Source: Litomosoides sigmodontis
Taxonomy: Eukaryota > Nematoda > Chromadorea > Rhabditida > Onchocercidae
DNA length: 64,000 nucleotides
Assembly: GCA_963070105.1 (NCBI GenBank)
Contig: OY718803.1
Span: 6,120,507 to 6,184,506 of the forward strand
Direction of reading: 5' to 3'
Shown: positions 26,919 to 37,825 of the stretch, piece by piece
Layout: the number at the start of each line of letters is the position of its first letter
Position numbering within the stretch: the first letter of the stretch is position 1
Notes under the pieces: model-generated
Told to the model about the DNA's origin: nothing
Databases searched by the model: none
What the model saw: only the letters and a program-made list of their open reading frames with translations
Position numbers and translations under genes: made by a program

Positions 26919-29393
26919 AATAAATCCATTTGATCGCTACTTTACTTTTCCTAGTGTAAGATTAAAGTGGAAATTGTCGGAATGTTTTAATTTCAAGCTT
27001 TCGGAACTCACAATTTGCTTCAAAATAAGCAAAAGGATGTGTGATACGATTGACATCGAAAACATTGATGTAAATATTAAGACAAAGAGGGGCGGCCGTA
27101 CTTTTCGTTGGTATTCTTTGATTGTATATGATTCTGTTGCAACCGTCGATTGATTGGTCCATTGATTTGTTCTTATGAGCTTTAACTTAATTTTAAGTTT
27201 AGGTCCTGCGTCAGCAACCAATTGCTGTTCTAAAGTTCAGCCTAAATAATCATTACTTTTTGAATGATTTGTAAAAAAATTTATATTTGTAATTTTTAAA
27301 ATCATCGCTGTTCTGTGATTTGGATCTCGCGTTCTGTCAGCGTTACCATTGTCGTCATCTACTTTACTAATCTTTTAAAATATACTCATCCTGTATTTCC
27401 TTTTCTTTTCGTACCAATTTCACGCTTCTTTAATAATTTTTCCTTTTCTCTGCTATATTTTATTTCTTCTTCTTGTACTCATTATTTATTACGAATAATT
27501 TTGCTCGCCTTACCTATCCTCTTCGTAAATTCTTTTTTCTAACGAAAATTTTCCCAACTCAAATAGTAAATACATATTTTTGGCTGGTTTAATGTAATGC
27601 AGACCAAGTCGAATGTGACACACATCTTGGCTGTTTGAATCACCATTTAATTAAATGAGAAAGAGGAAAACATCGTAAAGCGTTACTGAAGTTATTTATA
27701 TATATTGGATAGGCTCAGGACCTTAAATGTACTGTACTTTTTTTGCTTTAACAAATATAGTTTGAAAACAATGCTATTTTTTTTCAAATTTATCGGTGGC
27801 TTACCTACCAAAATGGTATTTCCCATTCTTAACATTTTACTTATCTTTTGGAAGAATCGAGCATTTGAGAGGGTTTTGTCTTCCTAACTTCTGCACACAT
27901 TCATCCACTGCTTCAAGCGATAAGATGAACCTGAAATCATTTCGTGGATGATTCGTTCTGCATGGCCTGGATCTATCGGTGTTATGTGCTATGGTAAAAA
28001 GTTCTTTTGTTTTGTATGTATTGATCCATATGGGTAGGCCACTGTTTTGTTTACCATTTTTACTTTCTTTTGTAGCAATAAATTAGTCGGAGCGTTGTTG
28101 CCTTATGAGACAGTGTAGTGCATTCGAAATTTGATATTTGTCATAAATTTCATAAAAATTTATTTATTTATTCTGTGTTACCGTATCTTCAACGATGTCC
28201 ATACGATCTGTTCTTGCTTCCGGTTCTTCCTTTTTTAGCTTTTATTGTACTCTTTAAAATATTTTTGTCTTCCAACCGGAAAAAGGTTTCGCAAAATTGT
28301 TACACCCAATGATAACCTTGTCCTAAAAATTTTCGGAATGGAAAACTATTTTCAAAATTTTTGTACTTTGCTGATTTCTAGTGACTATAATTTTGAAAAT
28401 CATAGAATCAAATCTCTGCTACTGCCAGATATTTTTCTTATTAAAAGCGAAACTTCTTCCCTTTATCCTTTTCATTTAAAGCTCTACAAAAAATCTTTCC
28501 GATATATCTTTGCCATTTGGTTGTTTTTTATTTGCTAAGTGTTATGCTGTTAAATAAAACGTTTTTTGAAACCATAAAAATTGATATAGTGGAAGAGTTG
28601 GAAGAATAAGAAAAAATTTTTAAGAGAAAAGGTTATCATTAAATTTAGCTCACCGATATCATCAAAACTGCAACCTTCTGCTTAAGGCTACGACAGCCTG
28701 TAACAGAGAAGATATTTGATATTGTCGATCGTTTATTTTTCGGATCACAACATTTTCACGATGCTATCCGACTTTTGCAATTTCACAGCCATTTCGTTTT
28801 TTTTTCTATCTGAAGAGAATGATTGCAGAACGATCAGTACGATAAAGAAAAAAAGGAAAAATGACCTTCGTTCATAAGCAGTGCAGCGATAAATGCCATC
28901 GGTATTTTGGTTGAAATAACGAGGAGATTTTTGATCATACCGCTTTATCAATAATTTCGGTTTTTCGATCCAACAGAGTCAAGTGGGTCTGTCTCGGGAA
29001 GAATTCCGAGATCAAAGTGAAACTGAGTATCACGGATGCATCAGCAAACTTCAGTAAACTGTATCATATATAGTTTACACTGTAGGGAAAGGATTATCGA
29101 AGTTTTAAACATATCCCACTCGAAAGTGATGTATACGGTGTTTTGAATTTTGAAATTGAATCTATTAATGCGGAGATGAATGATTTATCTGGGAGCATGT
29201 TGCATTACACAATCTTCATTTCCTGCTCGTTAGTTCGCAAAGGTTCTGGAAGAGGCGCAAAAAGGATGATCGACTACACCAAACAGTGCCGCATCGATCC
29301 CTCACAATTTATAAACAAATAACACAGAAATATAAATAAACAAAATTAGAAAAAATGGTAGAAAGTGCTTTAAAAGGGTTCACAAAAAGTGTC

Positions 29394-29409
29394 ACATTTC
29401 GTCAAACAG
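29394..29409 (+). promoter_or_regulatory. Possible trans-splice acceptor before CTLD gene
   Basis: An acceptor-like CACATTTCGTCAAACAG ends 6 nt before the ATG at 29416. In nematodes a spliced leader is commonly added at such a site. No transcript evidence. Confidence 0.35.
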
Positions 29410-29415
29410 AAAAGA

Positions 29416-30992
29416 ATGCTTCGAGGAGTGAATCTCTTTCTGTTACTCTTCGCACATTATGTAAGCAAGTTTTTTTTGCCTTTTATTTCTTCGAATAGAT
29501 TTCAGAATTTAAAGTCTTCTTGAAAAACACCCTGCCTCCTTTCTTTCATAAACATTTTTAAACAAAAAGCGTTGCATTTTATTTTCTGATCGTAATCGTT
29601 ATCAGTGTTTCTTGCTGATTTTTTACAACTAAAATACCAGTCAGTGATCACATTGATTTATTTCTTCGCTTATCATGTTATGTGATTGATCATTTACCTG
29701 TTCTGAACTGTTTAATATGCTGCTAAACCTTGAATTTCAAGATGTCTTTTTTTGAGAGAGCAAAAGAACATAATGAATGATTCCACAGGGTAAAATTATC
29801 GGTTCATTTACAAGTTTGCCCTGTCTTAACTTTTTTTAAATTGTAATTTACAGTTACGATATCTTAATGAAGCAGCGACAAATAAGAAGGATGACATGGT
29901 AGTGGAAATAACTAACGATTCCAGTTTGGTAGGTATCCGAGAAGTTAGACGTGTTGCTTCTTTAGAAAACTGCTTAAGTGTTTGTCAACTATGTGCCGGC
30001 CTGGTTTATTATCCGGATAACACTTGCGTCATTTTCAACAAGCTCGATCGAATTGTGTTTTCGTCATTCGGTGCTACCTGTTGCTTTGCGGTTGAAGATG
30101 AGGGCAGAATGGAATGCACTCGATGTGAAGGAAATCAGTCGGATGAAGGCATAGTTTCTATTTCGTTGGATCCTGCAATGCACGCGAGAACGTGATTACC
30201 GCTGCATAACGTGGGAGGAATTCTCAGCTTAAACAACTTTACGAAATCAAATATGCACAGTAATAAATTTGTAGCTTGAATTTTAGCTATGATCTAGGGA
30301 GGGGATGGATGATTGAGTGGGATGAAATGCAACCGTGTCTGTCATATTCTTTAAGGCAAGATCAGCTATTACAGGAAGTTCAAAAAAATAGTAATTTTTA
30401 GATGAAATGGAAGGCCCGACAAATATCCTTAATGTTTGGACACGCAATCCGCGAACAAATTCATCATATAAGGTAGGGAGAATTTTATTCATGAATATTT
30501 AGCAGTCTCTTACTACAATATCCTATTCTAGGGTGTGAGAATATGCTGATTTGGTAAATATTAAATTTAAGGTAATTCCGTACGACTGTCAGCAGACACC
30601 TTTAACGTACGAAGATCTTTGTAAGAAAGAGAATGGACATTTGGCTTCAATACACTCACAGCAGGAAGATTCCTTTATTAGCGGTTATTTCTTTCTCAGC
30701 AATCTTCTTATCTCTTTATCAACTTGGCAACTTAGGCCACCTTATCACTTCTATAGGCCTTGGCATCGTAAGCTGTCATTGCAAACATATCGGCCTATAT
30801 TCTACGACAGCCCAACCTAACTTGTTTCTTTGGCACGATGGTACCGCGGTGAATTATTTGAATTGGCAAATCAATGAACCATATGGTAGTGGCCCACGTT
30901 GTGCGTATATTTGGCAAACAAATGGATGGATTAGCGGAAAATGTACTGATACTCATAGTGGTTGCTGCGCTGTTTGTCAAAAGAATGGTTGA
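29416..30992 (+). CDS. Secreted protein with Cys-rich N-terminal region and C-type lectin-like domain
   Basis: Exon 1 (29416-29460) encodes the signal peptide MLRGVNLFLLLFAHY and ends at GTAAGC. Exon 2 (29854 to about 30192) is a Cys-rich segment (ENCLSVCQLC, GATCCFAVED) that loosely recalls PAN/apple domains. A phase-compatible middle exon may start at 30287 (YDLGRGWMIEWDEMQPC) and end near 30390; this join is uncertain. Exons 30572-30683 and 30757-30992 form a CTLD: CKKENGHLASIHSQQEDSFI, HIGLYSTT, LWHDGTAVNYLNW, then the Cys pattern RCAYIW, GKC and GCCAVC, ending QKNG and TGA. The calcium site-2 motifs EPN/QPD and WND are not present (EPYGSG and WISG stand there), so classical sugar binding is doubtful. 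Likely an extracellular CLEC-type protein. A second possibility is two neighbouring genes rather than one. Confidence 0.8.
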
Positions 30993-31684
30993 CTGATAAA
31001 TTCCGCAAAATCAGACAGACATTTCTTCTACTTTCCTTACGTATCAAATGTTTGCTTGCTAGACTGAGTAAATTCTACAAAATTCAATCCAAATGAACGT
31101 TCCATCGATGAAGGCGCACACATTCTTAGAAATTTCGAAGAGGACTGTTGTCAGGAAGGGTAACATTGCGTGCCATATGTTGGAAATGAGACGGTACTGA
31201 CAGTCTAAACAATTCATTTATTGCAATTAATTGAAGGGAACAGATAAATCTTTCACTTACTGTCAGAGTAAAATCATGAAATTTTTTAATCGTATAAATT
31301 CCCAATTACAAATATTTGGAAACAATGAGAAATGATGCTATTTTGTTAGCTTCCTTTAGTTTATGTGCCCTTTTTAAATTTCGATTAGCCTTAAGATAAC
31401 AGCAATACTGATGACAATGCAATCGACCACGACATGAACAGCAACTTTCGCCACATAAACTTCAATTACTACCAATTTCATTTAATCTTTCTCGCTGATT
31501 TCACCGCTTCACGTTACTTCGATAGTCATATCGTGAAATATCAAAAAGTTCAATTCTTTCATTACAATCTATTAAGCGTTACATTGCAAAGGAGGAAAAA
31601 CGATTCTTTTCAAAAATCAGTCTGACATGCCAATTCAGTATCTGTCACGCTGTGGACATTTTAATCATTTCAATCGTTAATGTT

Positions 31685-31690
31685 AATAAA
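31685..31690 (+). terminator. Possible poly(A) signal
   Basis: AATAAA about 690 nt after the CTLD stop codon; the 3' end of that transcript is not otherwise marked. Confidence 0.25.
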
Positions 31691-32596
31691 GTGAAAACAG
31701 ATGTCGAAGTAATGGATTAAAAAATGAATTCGGTTTTTTCTTTCCTCTAATTTCTATTTTTTGAAGCTATCCTAAGAATTTCCAATTAATAAAAATGAAC
31801 AAAAATGGGTTTAGACAAAAATTAAATTATTAATTTTATAACTCGTATCTCGATAAAAAATGGGTTATTTATAGCAGTTATCCTAATTGTTATAAACATG
31901 CATGAATTTTTTTAAAAGAAAAAAACAAAAAATTTTAAGTGATTGGCCCAATTACAGACTGTATTGGAGCGCAAATGTTGAAGTCCCTTATAAAAACAAG
32001 CCGATGGTAGAGAAAATAATGAATTGAAAAGAATAATCGAAGTCATTATAACATTCAACTAACAAGGTTTATATATTGTATTTTATGCAAATCTCTCCGT
32101 TTTCTTTCTTTCCCTCAAATATTTCGAGAGCCGCGGTCATGTCGAAAACGGTTGCTGCTACTCTACTCGGAAAGTTGGTAGCATTTAAGAAAGTAAAGTT
32201 CTTTCTCCCTCCCCAAATTTTCAATATCTAGCAATACACAACATCTTTCATGATGGGTAAATGACTTCTAAAGAAAGAAACCAACAAGCGAAATTTTAAT
32301 GAGAAAAATTAGTAAAGAAATGGTCTGGATTGATAAATTTCATCACATCCGTGTCATAATGACACAAGACAGCGCAGCGTTACTCGGTGCTTGGTGTCAT
32401 CGGTGTGGTTGGAGTTGCAGTTCATTCTTGTTCGCTTTTATTTGCGCCTAGACAGTCCTAGTAGATTTTTACTGTGAGCTATGCCGGAGGTCTACACAAC
32501 AAAACCTAAATGGTGGACATTTTGGTTGTCGCGAACCAGTCATCTTCCTTTTTGCATCCCACCACTCTTAGTATTGCATTCACTTGTCTTCTAAGT

Positions 32597-32792
32597 TTTA
32601 GCAGTTAAGGTACTTCATGAGAAAACTGAATAATGGTAGTTTGAGTGAATTGAATTGAGTGAATCGATTGAACAGCATAGTGATGATGTGATCTAAGTAC
32701 TGGAAGTCAGTGAAGCGATTAAAAGTTGAATCGTTTTTGTATTATTAGTCCAGTTGATTTCTATTCCCTCATGAAGTACCTTAACTGCTAAA
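32597..32792. repeat. Spaced perfect inverted repeat (25-bp arms)
   Basis: Left arm 32597-32621 (starts TTTAGCAGTTAAGGTAC) and right arm 32768-32792 are exact reverse complements, separated by about 146 nt. Outside the arms, AAG/CTT continues the match after one T is skipped, and the inner flanks show weak complementarity (AACTG/CAGTT). Could be a foldback/MITE-like remnant or a transcribed hairpin. Confidence 0.85.
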
Positions 32793-33310
32793 CTTGTGTC
32801 AGTTTTAGATTACTTTATGGGGAATTATCTCTGTCTTAGATTTTCACGCGGGTTTTCCTGAGAGAGTCATGGATTTGCGACTGGGAAATGACCGAAGGAA
32901 GGTGAAAGAAGAGCGAGCTGCACACACTAAAAGAATTTGATATGAAGCATAAATGTTTAAACCAGTATAGAATATCTTCTAATTTTGAAACGAGATTCTT
33001 ACCTGAGTAGATACGGGAAAATAGAATTAGAAGCTGTTGCTAATGGCAGAAGTTGTGGGGTAGTAATATTTCAAACAAGATGTACTGACGTACAATCAGT
33101 TGAAGAAATGATCCAAGGATAATATGTGTAGAATTCTACGTGAAAAAATATGTTTAAATACAAGTCTTTGATTTTTCAGTGATATCACCAATGACAGGTA
33201 GTGATTGATTTAAATTCCAATTTTGATTGCGGTATGCTATTCTCACATCGATACTATATAATTGTTAGAGGATTGCATCGCGTGTACTCTGTCTGTTGTT
33301 ACCTTTGAAA

Positions 33311-34934
33311 ATGCCGAAGAAATTCTGTGGTGAGAACACGAAAGCAATGACAGCAAGAGCTCGCAAAGAAGCTGCTAAAAGAGAAGAAGCAGAAAAGAAG
33401 AAGAAGGCTGAGGAAGATGCATACTGGCAGGACGACGATAAAAATGTCGCACGTAAACAACGGAAGGCCAGTTTATTATTATTCTATTCGTTACTTGTTA
33501 TTTATGGAAAGTGATTTCATAGTGCCATTCTGGAATTTCACAAAATTCATAAGTTATGAGAGGTGACTGGTCGCATCAGTTATTGCTAACAATATTGGTT
33601 TAGAGAAGGCAGAAATTTATATTCAATCAGTTATTATTATTTGCGAATAAGTTTGGAATTTTTTAAACTTAAGGAAGAAGCAGAACGCAAGCGTATGGAA
33701 GCTTTACAGCGAAAACATGAAAATCGATTAGCACATGATGAGGAAATGAAGGCACTCTTGGGCAAAGGAGCGGGATCATCTAAGGTCTTTTACTATTTTG
33801 AACTCCAAAAAAACTAAAAGTCTATACTATATGGATTATTTATTACATCGCTATTTCCTACAAAATCTTTCATTTGCATTTTTGCACATTGTTTAGATGT
33901 TATTGTTAGAAGGTACGAAGTCTTCAGAACATGTTTCCTGAAATAGCAATTGTATGAATAGTGATGTTCAATGTCGTGCATTAGAAATTAAAATCAAAGG
34001 CGTCGTAGATTTATGAATGGATTAATTGGAATGTTTTTTGACAGTTTTTTTTATAAACAACTATGGCTTCCAGGTCACACAAGCAGCAATTGAAGCAAAT
34101 AAGCGCGCTGAGGAAGAACGGAAATGTGAAGAAGAAAAGGAACGCTTATTGAAAGAACAGCGTTTAAAAGCCAAAGAAGAAGAGATTGAAGAAAATGTTA
34201 ACCAGTTAGAGGTGCTTTTTAAGTACTTTGATGATTTGATTCCGATGTGTTATTCATTTCTAACGGGATCTTAATTTTTTAAGTCTTCTCTATGTGAGCC
34301 AACTTCGTTCCTTTTTTCCACAAACAACTTTCTGCTCATTTCCTGCAAATAATAGGACATTTGTTTCCAAATTTATTTTTACTGCTTTAAAAAACTCTTC
34401 CAATACTTTTACGCCTTAGTGCATTTAAGCATGGTTTTTATGGTTCTAGGTAGAAGGCGAAACTGCTCACACAGTCACTGAAGCTATTAATATATTGACC
34501 GTAAGCAAGCCAGTTATCGACCGCCATCCTGAGAAGAGAGTAAAGGCCGCTTATCAGGTTATTCCTGTGTAAAATTCATAATTTTATTAGATGCTTATTG
34601 TTAAACGGAGAAAAAGCTTTTGTGTTCTGAGCAATTAATATTAATGCCTTGAATGAACGAATAGTTTTCAAATTTCTGAAGTAAGTTAGAATTTCAGCTT
34701 TTAATGAATTGATTTTTAATTTTCAATTTTTTGTGATTTTACCAGTGATGACGATTTATCTTCGGTTTATGACGTTGATTCTCTTTCCAGGAATTCGAAG
34801 GGAAGATGTTGCCGCGTTTAAGAGAAGAATATCCCACATACCGTCTTTCACAGCTGAAGCAGGTTTTAAAGAAACAGTGGCAGAAATCTCCTGAAAATCC
34901 TCTAAATCAAAGAATTTTAGAAATCATTCAGTGA
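33311..34934 (+). CDS. ccdc124: Coiled-coil domain-containing protein 124 (CCDC124/Lso2 family)
   Basis: Ribosome-associated protein; the family binds idle ribosomes and aids their re-use. Exons: 33311-33466, 33674-33784, 34074-34211, 34450-34557, 34791-34934 (TGA); 218 residues, close to human CCDC124 (223). The N-terminus MPKKFCGENTKAMTARARK is the family signature (human MPKKFQGENTKS), followed by a Lys/Glu-rich helix and DAYWQDDDKN. The C-terminal part (RHPEKRVKAAYQ, then RLSQLKQVLKKQWQKSPENP) aligns with the conserved C-terminal domain. The first intron needs either a GC donor at 33467 with acceptor before 33674, or a GT donor at 33471 with acceptor before 33678. Both keep frame and length. 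Next gene starts 307 nt downstream. The start is the ATG giving the family's invariant N-terminus. Confidence 0.96.
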
Positions 34935-35203
34935 TGTATATGATATATAACCTTAGTGTTTCTTATTCGTGATAAATTCTTTTCGACATATTCGTGTTTT
35001 TGTCGACTTTCAGTATGTATTCTGTGCTTGCTTATTATTCGAAAATCAATTAAATCATAGAGGATTACTGAGTTTTAACTGATTTTTAGTGTAACTTTTC
35101 TACGCACTACACGTATTCTTGCATGAGCACAGACATTTTTCAGTTTTTTAAGATGTTAAAAATTATCCATCCGCATAATAGTAATTAGCATTATGTACTT
35201 TGA

Positions 35204-35218
35204 AATGTGCTGATTCAG
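35204..35218 (+). promoter_or_regulatory. Possible trans-splice acceptor before UBL7
   Basis: An AG after TGCTGATTC lies 23 nt before the UBL7 ATG. A stronger pyrimidine-rich acceptor (CATTTTTCAG) ends at 35143. Either could receive a spliced leader. No AATAAA is seen between the CCDC124 stop and this point. Confidence 0.3.
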
Positions 35219-35241
35219 ATTTGCGAGTATTTCGTTTTATA

Positions 35242-37002
35242 ATGGTGAAAATTTGGCTTGCTGAATCTGGGGCTGATTGTACGCCGCGTTCATTTAGTCT
35301 GGAAAAATATGTGAAGGAAGTGTTGGATGACTTCGTAAGTGACCCAGAAAGACGCTCAAAATGTTGTATGTTTTTGTTTCGGGAAGTGCATTTGGGAGGG
35401 GCTTCGAGTCCAAATTTCATTGATTTAAAGATATTCTATTGTTTCTTTTAGATGAAGAAATAATTGCAAAAACTCATTGTAGGTTTGGTATTTCTTGGGG
35501 AAGTATTGGCAGAAGACGTCAAATTGTGCGATGTGGAAAATATGAAAGACAAATACACATTACATGTCATGGTCCGTTCCACGTCAGATCCGATACCAAA
35601 GTTACAGCTGGATAATAAAAAATTGCAGGAATGTAGGGAGAAGTTTCAATTCCTACGGGCTTCCAAACGCAGTCGCGAGAAGGTAGCTTTTTATTTCATT
35701 CTTGTTCTGATTTGAAATGAATTTTTTTGCTTCGATTTGTTCAGCAGCATAAGGTTTTCGAAATCCTGCAACTCTTTAAGGTAAATCCATTCGATTTTTA
35801 ATACTCTCGCAATTTAATTTGCATAAAAAAGCAGTGTGCTTAATTTATTTTGTGTGAAAATAAATTTGAAAGAATCACTAATTCAATTAATGATATTAAT
35901 TGCAAGGAGAAGCAAAAGATTTTGTTTATAGGTAATAGATGAAATGAGTAAGGACGACTTCATGGATGGTCTTTTAAAAGAATTTCCACTTCTAAAGAAG
36001 GATAGAATGGCATTAGCAGTAGCTAAGGATTTCATGCTTTCGGGTGCGATGGTTATGGGAAAGCAAAACACTGAGGAAGCCTTTCTTCAGGATCATCCGG
36101 TATTCCCATACTTTACTAACAACTATAAAACTTGAAAGCATATAAGTATAACGAGCTCTTTGGTAATGATTACATGGTCTCTATTCTCTCTGATCATCTC
36201 TCCGTTCTAGATTTTTCATTTTTTTAAAACCGAGTAAGCCGAAGCATCTCTCTGTTGAGGAAGTATTTTTAGATATTAGTAGATGTAATACATTATTGGT
36301 TACGCGATATTAATGTACCACCCAAAATGTCCCACTCCGGTTCGAGCACTTCGATATCTGACAGTACGACACCATCTTCTGGACAAGGTGGTCATGCACC
36401 CATCGTTACTCCACAAATGTTGCAAGAGGTATGAATTGCGATTAAAGATATTGTTGTTATTTGCATTCTGTTTGAGACTTCCAACCGCAGTTTGGTTATC
36501 AACAAATTGACGGATATATTTACACCACTAACTAGTGAAAGCTTACTGTTTTCTCATGATGTCTGATGTTAGGAATTTAGAAAATGCATACTGCGATATT
36601 TTGCATATGAAAATGACATCTTAGTGCTTGAAGTATGGAAATTGGAATTTTATTGTACTTATATTTGCTTCAAGAGTTTTCAGAATTCCAGTAGTAAAAA
36701 TCGATTTTCAGGCAGTTGCACAGGCAATGAGAAATGTTGGGGGAAGTAGAACCAATCAAAGACTCTCATCATCCTCGACATCATCGTCTCGAAACTCGCA
36801 TAATGTTCCCGGTACACTTTCAGCATCTGGTTCTACACAGTATGCTTCACAGTTGGCCCAACTAGCTGATTTTGGTTTCATAAACGCTGAGGAGAATAGG
36901 CGGATTCTTGAAGAAACTGGTGGTAATGTTGAACAAGCGCTAGAATTATTGATTGCTTTACGGGAGTCAGTTATGGATTTGGGAGATACATCAGATAATT
37001 AA
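35242..37002 (+). CDS. ubl7: Ubiquitin-like protein 7 homologue (UBL + UBA)
   Basis: Putative ubiquitin-pathway adaptor. Exons: 35242-35365, 35483-35682, 35745-35780, 35932-36099, 36273-36428, 36712-37002 (TAA); 324 residues against 380 in human UBL7. The N-terminal half is a divergent ubiquitin-like fold: LVFLGEVLAEDVKL sits where human has LIYCGRKLKDDQTL. The middle helical part matches the segment with QDHP followed by ILVDVIHYWL (human AHPALVNAIVLVLH). A Ser-rich linker leads to APIVTPQMLQEAVAQAM and a C-terminal UBA domain (QLAQLADFGFINAEENRRIL, ETGGNVEQALELL). The first exon was extended to the GTATGT donor at 35366 because only this keeps the UBL alignment in frame. Assigned from remembered family features; a search would settle orthology. 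Confidence 0.88.
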
Positions 37003-37825
37003 TACGGTTGGGATATTTTTCGGAACTTAAAATGTGTGGCGAACATTCTGATTCAAAACTTAGTTTTTAACACAGCAAATTTATGATCAAATGCAATCAC
37101 TGTGAGATAAACAAGCTAAAACAAAGGCGGAATTTCATTTTACAAGATTCTTTCTTATAGATTACTGGAATTTCATTTAAAAAGATTCGGGTTTTATTAC
37201 ATCTATGGCATATACTTTCTTGTGACTTTTTACTAACTAGCTGATTGCTTTGCGAGAATTGTCAGTTGTTTAAATAGCAAGTAATTACATTTTTATTGTT
37301 AGGTGCAAACAGGACATGCACTAATTAACTTTTGGGACTCCTTATTTTGAAATTTGGATTTAGCTACTCATTTCACCGGTTTTTGGGATTCGTTGACGAT
37401 TCACTATGTAAATATTTATTCCATGACACATTATTTATATGCTGATATATAGTTCTTGTACTTTATCAGGAAAGTGAAAACTTGTTACTTGTCAGGCTCT
37501 AGATTCCAGTGTACTAAACAAATAGCTTTTTTTGCTTTTTGGATAATAATGCACTATCTTCAATTGGTGCTGGATAAGCTTTTGAAAATTAAAATTTGTT
37601 CAGGTATTCCTCAGCTGTTTCCAGATGAGGATTAACTTCCCTCGCCAATTTTCTGCTTTTATTTCTTTCACTCAATTATCTTTTGTAAATTAATTAAAAG
37701 TGCATTGTTGGGATTACGCTTCATTTTGTTTCAATCGATCGTGCAGGAACCTCACGAGGTTGAAAGGGTCGTGATGAAATTAAAAAACGCTATGTTCGCT
37801 AATAAATCCTTACTTTCAGTAAAAC
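37003..37825. other. UBL7 3' flank
   Basis: Non-coding. The only clear AATAAA is at 37801, directly before the acceptor-like site of the next gene, so the UBL7 3' end is not resolved. Confidence 0.6.
37801..37819 (+). promoter_or_regulatory. AATAAA next to TACTTTCAG acceptor before RPP38-like gene
   Basis: AATAAA at 37801-37806 is followed by the acceptor-like TACTTTCAG ending at 37819, then five bases and the ATG at 37826. This is the layout expected of a trans-splice site before a downstream cistron. No RNA evidence. Confidence 0.45.

Larger units (their letters stand above)
26288..29415. other. Intergenic: zfh-2 3' flank and CTLD-gene upstream region
   Basis: No gene recognised on either strand. 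Open frames here (such as 26937-27221 minus and 28245-28538 plus) are AT-rich and rich in Phe/Leu/Ile/Lys, without known motifs. A possible zfh-2 poly(A) signal lies at 26913. Confidence 0.6.
30993..33310. other. Intergenic between CTLD gene and CCDC124
   Basis: No gene recognised. Contains a possible poly(A) signal for the CTLD gene and a spaced 25-bp inverted repeat (32597-32792). Short open frames (for example 31434-31625) carry no motif. Confidence 0.6.

Noticed and set aside
30283..30492. 69-residue minus-strand frame in the CTLD gene
   Set aside because: Overlaps the candidate plus-strand middle exon and has no recognisable features.
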